From NCBI GenBank assembly GCA_003343845.1, contig QAKK01000018.1, positions 1-64,000 of the forward strand: DNA of 64,000 nucleotides, given 5' to 3'. A program made the translations under genes and the position numbers. Below are positions 18,435 through 24,156 of this stretch, one piece after another (the stretch's first letter is position 1; each line of letters begins with the position of its first letter). The stretch is from Oscillospiraceae bacterium. Its GTDB lineage: Bacteria; Bacillota; Clostridia; Oscillospirales; CAG-272. Below the pieces are notes generated by a model. That model saw only the letters and a list, made by a program, of their open reading frames with translations, made no database searches and was not told where the DNA came from.

Positions 18435-19427
18435 GTGCGAAAGTTTCTGCGCACGCTGATCCCGATTCTGATCTTTGTCTGCGGGATCGGCATCCTGTTT
18501 TACCCGGTGTTCAGCGACCTTTGGAATCAACACCGGCAGAACAGCCTGATCAACACCTATATCGAGGCGGCTGAAAAGCTCACGCCCGAGGATTATTCCG
18601 TGTGGAAAACGGCTGCGGCGGCGTATAACGCGGCGCTCGACCCGGCATTTCCGTCGGCGTTTACGGGCAAGCAGCCCGACGCGGATGATGTGTACTGGTC
18701 ACTGCTCAATCTCGACGGCTCTGGCATCATGGGCTATATCGAGATCCCGAAGATCAGCGTCCGCCTTGCGCTCTATCACGGCACGGGGGAGGCGGCGCTC
18801 CAGCACGGCATCGGACACCTTGCGGGGACGTCCCTGCCGGTCGGCGGCGCGGGCACGCATGCCGCGCTGTCCGGGCACCGGGGGCTGCCCTCGGCGCTGC
18901 TGTTCACCGACCTTGATAAGCTGAAGATCGGCGACCGATTTTACCTTTCGGTACTCGGTGAGACGCTGGTCTACGAGGTGGATCAGATCCTCGTGGTCAC
19001 GCCGGACGCTGTCTCGTCCATCCATGCCGAGCCGGACGGCGACTTCGTCACGCTGATCACCTGTACGCCCTACGGCGTCAACACGCACCGTCTGCTGGTG
19101 CGCGGCAGCCGCACGACCGAGCCTGCGGCAGCGGAGGAAAAGCCGCAGATCAAGGCGACCGAGCAGGTCGCGCGCAGCTTCGGCTGGAAGGGGCTTGTGC
19201 TCCTCGGCGCGCTCGGGCTGTTCCTCCTCATTCTGATCCTGTTTGGCATCCGCGCACTGGTGCGGCGCAGAAAAGCGGCGCGCGGCGGCGGAGAGAAAGA
19301 TATTCAAGAGAGTGCATATGGTGAAACGAACACTGCAAAAGCGAATACGGACGCTCTGCCGGGTGATGACGGCGGTTCTGCTGATGCTGGCGGCAATCCT
19401 GCCGACGGCGGCGGCACCCCCGATTGA
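18435..19427 (+). CDS. class C sortase, second copy, with extended C-terminal tail
   Basis: 330-residue paralogue of the preceding sortase, starting with GTG at 18435 after GGAG. Catalytic His148 (SGHRGLP), Cys210 (LITCTPYG) and Arg219 are present, as are both membrane anchors; no clear DPF-type lid is seen. After the C-terminal helix and an RRRKAARGGG stretch there is a Gly/Asp/Asn/Ala-rich tail of about 40 residues, which lies entirely over the start of the next gene (110-base overlap). Such a tail is unusual and may be a consequence of the overlap, for example loss of an earlier stop codon. Together the two enzymes may polymerise backbone and attach tip or basal subunits (inference). Confidence 0.92.
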   Translation: MRKFLRTLIPILIFVCGIGILFYPVFSDLWNQHRQNSLINTYIEAAEKLTPEDYSVWKTAAAAYNAALDPAFPSAFTGKQPDADDVYWSLLNLDGSGIMGYIEIPKISVRLALYHGTGEAALQHGIGHLAGTSLPVGGAGTHAALSGHRGLPSALLFTDLDKLKIGDRFYLSVLGETLVYEVDQILVVTPDAVSSIHAEPDGDFVTLITCTPYGVNTHRLLVRGSRTTEPAAAEEKPQIKATEQVARSFGWKGLVLLGALGLFLLILILFGIRALVRRRKAARGGGEKDIQESAYGETNTAKANTDALPGDDGGSADAGGNPADGGGTPD

Positions 19428-20193
19428 CACGGCGGCATCCTGTTCGCTGACAATTCAAACCGAATATGCAGGCAGCCCGCTCGCCGGGATGCGCTTTTCG
19501 CTGTATCGCGTGGCGACCGCGGCGGAAAGCGGGTACTATACGCTCACTGCGGACTACGCTGCGAGCGGCACGGACGTGAACGGCGTGACCGACGCGGGCG
19601 GCTGGCGCGCCGCGGCGGCATCGCTTGCCGCATGGACGGCGGAGCACCGCGTCGCCGCGCTTGCGCAGGCGACGAGCGACGCACAGGGCGAGGCGACCTT
19701 TGCCGCGCTCACGCCGGGGCTGTACCTGGTGGGCGAGACCCGGCTTGTCGCAGGGCGGCAGCAGTACATCGGCGGCGCGTTTCTCGTTGCGCTCCCCGGC
19801 ATCACGGATGCGGGCGTCTGGTTCTATGATGTGACGGCGATCGAAAAGGTGGAGGAAAAGCCCTACAAGCCGCCCACGCCGCCCGACACGACAAAGCCGG
19901 GCGAGACGACCGAACCGACGGGAACCACCGCCTCAGGCGCAACCGGGACGACCGCACCGGAAGAAACGACGATTCCCGGTGAAGTGACCGGAACCACCGA
20001 ACCGGAAGAAACCACGACGCCCGGCGGGAGTACCGAGCCGGGTGAAACGACCGAGCCGGGTACGACGACCGCACCGGGCGGCGATCTGCCGCAGACCGGG
20101 CAGCTCAGGTGGCCCGTGCCCGTGATGTTTGCCCTCGGTGTGCTGCTCAGTACCATCGGCATTCTGCTGCGACGGAGGGACGACGATGCATAA
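19318..20193 (+). CDS. LPXTG basal/minor pilin with Thr-Pro-Glu-Gly stalk
   Basis: 291 residues. ATG at 19318 opens a signal peptide (basic start, VMTAVLLMLAAILPTAAA). Residues about 40-180 form a single SpaA/pilin-like beta domain (LTIQTEYAGSPLAGMRFSLY; GLYLVGET as a degenerate E-box). A stalk of TTEPxGTT/PEETTTPG repeats runs from about 190 to 255. The sorting signal LPQTGQ is followed by a membrane helix and RRRDDDA. The small size, single domain and Pro-rich stalk fit a basal subunit that anchors the pilus to peptidoglycan, by analogy with known pili. Start overlaps the second sortase gene by 110 bases and the end overlaps the third sortase by eight. Confidence 0.85.
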   Translation: MVKRTLQKRIRTLCRVMTAVLLMLAAILPTAAAPPIDTAASCSLTIQTEYAGSPLAGMRFSLYRVATAAESGYYTLTADYAASGTDVNGVTDAGGWRAAAASLAAWTAEHRVAALAQATSDAQGEATFAALTPGLYLVGETRLVAGRQQYIGGAFLVALPGITDAGVWFYDVTAIEKVEEKPYKPPTPPDTTKPGETTEPTGTTASGATGTTAPEETTIPGEVTGTTEPEETTTPGGSTEPGETTEPGTTTAPGGDLPQTGQLRWPVPVMFALGVLLSTIGILLRRRDDDA

Positions 20194-20842
20194 ACAGTTC
20201 GGCAACCTGATTCTTGCCGTCGGCATTCTGCTGCTCACGGCGGCGCTGTTCCTCGTCTCGCACAATATGGCGGAGGAGAATCGCGCCGAGGCGGCGGTGG
20301 GCGAGGTGATGCCCGCGCTGTCCGAGGCGATCGCGGCACAGCTGACTTCGGCGCCGCCTGCGGAAGCCGACGACGCACCGGAGTCCGGCAAAATACCCGC
20401 CGCGGAGGAGATCATCCTGATCGACGGCGAGGCGTTCCTCGGCTATCTCACGATCGACGCGCTGTCGCTTTCGCTGCCCGTGCGGCAGGTGCTCACCGAG
20501 CGGAATCTCAAGCAGTCGCCCTGCCGCTATGCCGGCTGCGCGGGCACGCGCGGTTTTGTCATCGCGGCGCATAATTACAGGCGGCATTTTGCCGATCTCG
20601 CGTCGCTCGCGGCGGGCGACACCGTGCGCTTCACCGACGCATCCGGCGCGGTGTATACCTACACCGTCGCCGAGACAGAGACGCTGGACGCTGCCGATGT
20701 GGCGGGCATGACCGACGACAACTGGGATCTGACGCTGTTCACCTGCACCTACAGCGGCGAGCGCCGCATCACCGTCCGCTGCACCGCCGCACAAATTAAG
20801 CCTTCCCCCTTGGGGGAAGGTGTCAACGAAGTTGACGGATGA
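20186..20842 (+). CDS. third sortase, divergent class, with repeat-encoded C terminus
   Basis: 218-residue transpeptidase with one N-terminal membrane helix (LILAVGILLLTAALFLV). The catalytic His129 lies in AAHNYRRHF rather than the class C SGHR, and Cys187 in TLFTCTYSGERR with the expected Arg six to seven residues later. It is neither class C nor a clear class A or B; I leave the class open. It could be the housekeeping enzyme that anchors the finished pilus to the wall. Odd: the last 14 residues (KPSPLGEGVNEVDG) are encoded by a family A repeat (20798 onward), so the original stop codon appears to have been replaced by the repeat. Confidence 0.85.
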   Translation: MHKQFGNLILAVGILLLTAALFLVSHNMAEENRAEAAVGEVMPALSEAIAAQLTSAPPAEADDAPESGKIPAAEEIILIDGEAFLGYLTIDALSLSLPVRQVLTERNLKQSPCRYAGCAGTRGFVIAAHNYRRHFADLASLAAGDTVRFTDASGAVYTYTVAETETLDAADVAGMTDDNWDLTLFTCTYSGERRITVRCTAAQIKPSPLGEGVNEVDG

Positions 20843-20918
20843 GGGGTAGCCATTCGCAGAATGGCGTCTCTACGGCACAAAGCGAGGTTGCGCAGACGGA
20901 TGCCTACGCATCTCTTGC
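20798..20918 (+). repeat. family A hairpin repeat, copy 2 (short form), entering the sortase gene
   Basis: AAGCCTTCCCCC-TT-GGGGGAAGG, then GTCAAC-GAA-GTTGAC, GGATGAGGGG, CCATTC-GCA-GAATGG and GGATGC-CTAC-GCATC. The same elements in the same order occur inverted at 62290-62412, with different stem bases that still pair. The first 45 bases are translated as the tail of the sortase. Confidence 0.75.
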
Positions 20919-20943
20919 AGGCAACCCCGTACCCGCCAAAAGC

Positions 20944-20972
20944 AAAAAAGGCTTCCGAAAGGAAGCCTTTTT
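20944..20972. terminator. bidirectional terminator between pilus locus and radC
   Basis: AAAAAAGGCTTCC-GAAA-GGAAGCCTTTTT, between convergent genes. Confidence 0.9.
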
Positions 20973-20986
20973 CAACTATATTCCTA

Positions 20987-21718
20987 TCAGTTGTCGTAGA
21001 ATGCGCGGGAGCGACCGCGGCTCCAGAAGATGCCGCGGCATTTGGACAGCAGCGGCTCAAATTTGCCGTCGGCAACGAGCAGATGCTCGAGCATCTCCAC
21101 ATTCACGGTGCGGAACGCGTTGGCGACCTCGGTGGTCGTCTCCATATCCTCGGCAGACGGGACAAGCGTGCCGTTGGGATGGTTGTGCGCGAGGACAACG
21201 CGCGACACGCGCGGGCGCAGCGCCTGTTCGATCAGCTTGCGCGTGTCAAACTGCACGCGGTTGACCGATCCGTCGCAGATCTTGACCATGTCGACCATCC
21301 GGTCGCTGTTGTCAAGCAGCAGCAGATAGACGGTCTCGACCGTCACGCCTGCGTAATAATGCAGAAACAGATTGCCGATCTTGTTGAGCGTGTCATAACG
21401 TGTATCGGGATCGCGATTTTCACACAGCGCGGCACGGCTGATCGCCGGAACCAGCTTCAGCAGCGTGGCGGTATGCTCGCTCACGCCCTTGACCGTGCAA
21501 AGCTCCTCAAAGGATGCCGCAAATACGTCCGAGATCGAGCCGAACCGATCCAGAAGCGCATGCGCGATCGGGTTGGTGTCCTGCTGCGGAATGCTGAAAA
21601 ACAGCAGCAGCTCCAGCATGTTATGCTTTTCAAAGCCGTCCAGCCCCTCGCGCAGAAACCGCTCCTTCAGCCGCGCGCGATGACCGCCGTGCGGGTGCTT
21701 GGGATTTGTCTCTGCCAT
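20987..21718 (-). CDS. radC: RadC family JAB/MPN-domain protein
   Basis: 243 residues. N-terminal helix-hairpin-helix-like part (HRARLKERF, FGSISDVFAASFEELCTVKGV) is followed by the JAB1/MPN metal-binding domain with the intact JAMM motif: an upstream Glu, HNHP, then SAED (HxH-x7-S-x2-D) for one zinc. The family was once thought to act in DNA repair, but its true role is unknown. Normal length. Three bases downstream of the preceding small gene (minus strand), so the two are co-transcribed. C-terminal Cys and Trp region ends at a shared terminator. Confidence 0.93.
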   Translation of the reverse strand: MAETNPKHPHGGHRARLKERFLREGLDGFEKHNMLELLLFFSIPQQDTNPIAHALLDRFGSISDVFAASFEELCTVKGVSEHTATLLKLVPAISRAALCENRDPDTRYDTLNKIGNLFLHYYAGVTVETVYLLLLDNSDRMVDMVKICDGSVNRVQFDTRKLIEQALRPRVSRVVLAHNHPNGTLVPSAEDMETTTEVANAFRTVNVEMLEHLLVADGKFEPLLSKCRGIFWSRGRSRAFYDN

Positions 21719-21721
21719 GGC

Positions 21722-22144
21722 TTACAGCCGCTTTTCAAATGCGGCGGGCGTGTAGACCCGGCAGTCGAACACGCGCGCGCCGCTCGTGACCGTCGTGGCG
21801 CTGCCGCGGCCGATCTCCAGCGCGGGCACCTCGCCGTCCAGCAGCAGCACAGGCGTGCAGGGCTTGCCGCCCTCCGCCTCCGGGAAGTTCGGGCGCACCC
21901 ACATGTAGTCCTCGTCGCCCGCCGCGGTCTTCACGGTGAAATACCCGCGGTCGCGGTAAAAATAGACGCGCTGCGCGTCCTCGCCCAGCGTCAGCACCTT
22001 GACGGCATAGGCGGCATCCGAAGTCGTGACGAAGAAATCGCACTTGCCGCTGTCGTTTTTGCCGATGCCGAAAAGGCTCGCCGCGCGAAAGCCGTCGCCC
22101 TTTTCCTTACACATTTTTTTGATCTCGCCGAGTGAAACTGCCAT
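21722..22144 (-). CDS. hypothetical protein upstream of radC
   Basis: 140 residues, mixed alpha/beta, no signal peptide or membrane segment. ATG at 22144 is chosen over one 24 bases upstream because GGGGGTG lies at the right distance. N terminus MAVSLGEIKKMCKEKGDGF looks helical; residues about 50-110 are rich in short strands and aromatic residues (VYFYRDRGYFTVKT, DEDYMWVRPNFP). I do not recognise a family. Being three bases from radC suggests a shared transcript. Confidence 0.7.
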   Translation of the reverse strand: MAVSLGEIKKMCKEKGDGFRAASLFGIGKNDSGKCDFFVTTSDAAYAVKVLTLGEDAQRVYFYRDRGYFTVKTAAGDEDYMWVRPNFPEAEGGKPCTPVLLLDGEVPALEIGRGSATTVTSGARVFDCRVYTPAAFEKRL

Positions 22145-22269
22145 GGAAACACCCCCATCAAAACGCAATGCTGAAATTCGTGCAGTCTGCGTCTTGCATA
22201 CGACCCCGGGTTATGGTATACTACTTTACGGTATGTCCGTCTGCGCGGCGCATTTCGCACGATAAAACG

Positions 22270-22296
22270 AAAAAACCCCGCCGGAGCGAGGTTTTT
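22270..22296 (-). terminator. terminator of tRNA-Thr
   Basis: On the minus strand AAAAACCTCGC-TCCG-GCGGGGTTTTT, a 6-bp stem with one T-G pair and a T tract, five bases beyond the tRNA 3' end. Confidence 0.75.
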
Positions 22297-22300
22297 CGGT

Positions 22301-22376
22301 TGGAGCTGGTAGCCGGACTTGAACCGGCGACCTGTTGATTACGAATCAACTGCTCTACCAACTGAGCCATACCAGC
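22301..22376 (-). tRNA. tRNA-Thr (CGT)
   Basis: Complete 76-base cloverleaf on the minus strand. Acceptor GCTGGTA pairs with TACCAGC, discriminator T, and CCA is encoded. D arm GCTC...GAGC, anticodon stem GTTGA/TCAAC with loop TTCGTAA (anticodon CGT, threonine ACG codons), T arm GCCGG-TTCAAGT-CCGGC. It has its own promoter and terminator. Confidence 0.96.
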
Positions 22377-22385
22377 ACGCTCCTT

Positions 22386-22415
22386 ATTATACAACACGGC
22401 ATCCCGATTTGTCAA
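22386..22415 (-). promoter_or_regulatory. promoter of tRNA-Thr
   Basis: On the minus strand TTGACA (22410-22415), 18-base spacer, TATAAT (22386-22391), ten bases before the tRNA. Confidence 0.85.
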
Positions 22416-22425
22416 GAGGTATTTT

Positions 22426-23289
22426 ATGAATTTATGTGATATACGCACCGTCCGCGAGATCCTCGCGGCGTTCGGCACGGAAACGAAGAAGGGCTTCGGA
22501 CAGAACTTTCTCATCAACGCCGCAGTCCCGGAGGGAATTGCCGACGCCTGCTGTGATGACCGGGACAGCGTGATCGTGGAGATCGGTCCCGGCATCGGCT
22601 GCCTGACGGCGGAGCTGGCGAAGCGCTACAAGCGCGTCATCGCCTTTGAGATCGACAGGACGCTCATCCCGGTGCTGAAATACACGCTCGGCTCGTATTC
22701 CAACGTCGAGGTCATCAACGCGGACATTCTCAAGGTCGATCTGGTCGAGGTTCTCCGGGAGAAGGCGGCGGGCGAGCGCGTCTCGGTCTGCGCCAATCTT
22801 CCTTATTATATTACCACGCCGATTTTGATGCGTCTTTTGGAATGCGGCTATCCCTTCGACAGCATCACGGTCATGGTGCAGCGCGAGGTTGCCGACCGGC
22901 TGTGCGCCGCTCCGGGCAGCGCGGATTACGGCGCGATCACCGCGTCGCTCTGTTACTACGGCGCGCCGAAAAAGCTCTTCACGGTCACGGCGGGCAACTT
23001 TATGCCCGCGCCGAAGGTGGATTCCGCCGTGGTGCGCATCGACCTGTGGCGGGATAAGCCGGTCAAGCCGCAAAGCCCGGAGCTGTTCTTCAAGGTGATC
23101 CGCGCGGCGTTCGGACAGCGGCGCAAGACGCTGACCAACGCGCTGTCCACCGCGTTTCCCGAGCTTTCGAAGGACGCGCTGACCGCTGCCGTTACGTCCT
23201 GCGGGCACGATGCGCGCATCCGCGGCGAGCGGCTCTCGACCGCCGAATTTGCGGTGCTCGCGGACGCACTTCTTCCCCTGCTTTCTTAG
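22426..23289 (+). CDS. rsmA: 16S rRNA (adenine(1518)-N(6)/adenine(1519)-N(6))-dimethyltransferase RsmA
   Basis: SAM-dependent enzyme that dimethylates two adjacent adenines in the 3' hairpin of 16S rRNA late in 30S assembly. 287 residues, full length. Seen: FGQNFLIN near residue 27, SAM loop EIGPGIGCLT, EIDRTLIP (acidic ribose-binding residue) and the catalytic motif NLPYYITTP. The C-terminal KVDSAVVRI and FGQRRKTLTNAL blocks are typical. ATG at 22426 follows AGAGGT. It ends with TAG, showing that TAG is an ordinary stop codon in this genome. Followed by tdk after 28 bases. Confidence 0.97.
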   Translation: MNLCDIRTVREILAAFGTETKKGFGQNFLINAAVPEGIADACCDDRDSVIVEIGPGIGCLTAELAKRYKRVIAFEIDRTLIPVLKYTLGSYSNVEVINADILKVDLVEVLREKAAGERVSVCANLPYYITTPILMRLLECGYPFDSITVMVQREVADRLCAAPGSADYGAITASLCYYGAPKKLFTVTAGNFMPAPKVDSAVVRIDLWRDKPVKPQSPELFFKVIRAAFGQRRKTLTNALSTAFPELSKDALTAAVTSCGHDARIRGERLSTAEFAVLADALLPLLS

Positions 23290-23317
23290 AATATCACATC
23301 CGAAAAAGGAGATCGCC

Positions 23318-23926
23318 ATGGCAAAACTGTATTTCAAATTCGGCGCGATGGGCAGTTCCAAGACCGCGCAGGCACTGATGACCAAGTTCAACTACGAGGA
23401 AAAGGACAAGACCGTCTGGCTCATCAAGCCCGCCATCGACACGCGGGACGACCGCGTGGAAAACGGACACCGCATCACCGAGGCGAGGAGCCGCATCGGG
23501 CTCTGTGCCCCCGCCGACGCCATTGGCGAGGACGACGACCTCATCGAGCTGTTTGCGGCGCGCGAGGGGCGCATCCCCACCGACGTCATCATCTGCGACG
23601 AATGCCAGTTTCTCACGGGCAGGCAGGTGGAACAGCTGAAATACATCGTGGATCACTTCGATCTGCCGGTGCTCTGCTTCGGGCTGCGCGCCGATTTTCA
23701 GACCCTGATGTTCCCGGGCAGCAAGCGGCTCTTTGAGATCGCGGACAGCATCTCCGAGATCAAGTCCATCTGCCGCTGCGGCAGAAAGGCGACCGTCAAC
23801 GCGCGGCTGGACGCGGCGGGCAACATCATCACCGAGGGCGACCAGGTCTGCCTCGGCGGCAATGACAAGTACGTCGGCATGTGCTACCGCTGTTATTACG
23901 AGCGCACGCACGCCGCTGAAAAATAA
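23318..23926 (+). CDS. tdk: thymidine kinase (type II)
   Basis: Salvage enzyme, thymidine plus ATP to dTMP. 202 residues, standard for the TK1-like family. P-loop GAMGSSKTAQA, catalytic acidic motif ICDECQFLT and lasso region are present. Zinc is held by two Cys pairs: CRC (CRCGRKATVNARL) and CYRC near the C terminus. The ATG at 23318 follows AAAAGGAG; the longer frame upstream overlaps rsmA and has no ribosome site. Probably co-transcribed with rsmA. Confidence 0.96.
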   Translation: MAKLYFKFGAMGSSKTAQALMTKFNYEEKDKTVWLIKPAIDTRDDRVENGHRITEARSRIGLCAPADAIGEDDDLIELFAAREGRIPTDVIICDECQFLTGRQVEQLKYIVDHFDLPVLCFGLRADFQTLMFPGSKRLFEIADSISEIKSICRCGRKATVNARLDAAGNIITEGDQVCLGGNDKYVGMCYRCYYERTHAAEK

Positions 23927-23948
23927 TTGCAAAATATGTCGATTCCCC

Positions 23949-23977
23949 TTGACAGACGCGTCTGCATATGCTATAAT
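23949..23977 (+). promoter_or_regulatory. promoter of the manganese riboswitch transcript
   Basis: TTGACA (23949-23954), 17-base spacer, TATAAT (23972-23977): a consensus sigma-A promoter placed so that transcription starts at the first bases of the riboswitch. Confidence 0.9.
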
Positions 23978-23986
23978 GTTTGAACA

Positions 23987-24110
23987 TTCCGTGAGGGAGT
24001 AGTCGGCGCGCAAGCGCTTCCATGCCAACAACCGACCGCACGCGGTCTGGCACGAATGAAATGACAAGACTCATGGGTAGACAAAAGCGTCTATCCATGA
24101 GTTTTTTTAT
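23987..24110 (+). promoter_or_regulatory. yybP-ykoY manganese riboswitch with expression-platform terminator
   Basis: The aptamer has closing stem P1 CCGTGAG (23989-23995)/CTCATGG (24070-24076), the hallmark GGGAGTAG directly after the first strand, a GTCGG/CCGAC stem enclosing GCGC-GCAA-GCGC, TGCCA/TGGCA, GACCG/CGGTC, and the 3' conserved CAAGAC. The terminator stem ACTCATGGGTAGAC (24069-24082)/GTCTATCCATGAGT (24089-24102) plus seven T uses the whole 3' strand of P1. Aptamer closure and termination are therefore mutually exclusive, which predicts that Mn2+ binding turns the downstream ATPase gene on. The class is known; the assignment here rests on motif and architecture. Confidence 0.88.
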
Positions 24111-24156
24111 ATATAATATTATATATCGGACAAGAAATCAAGAGAAGGAGTTTCCC

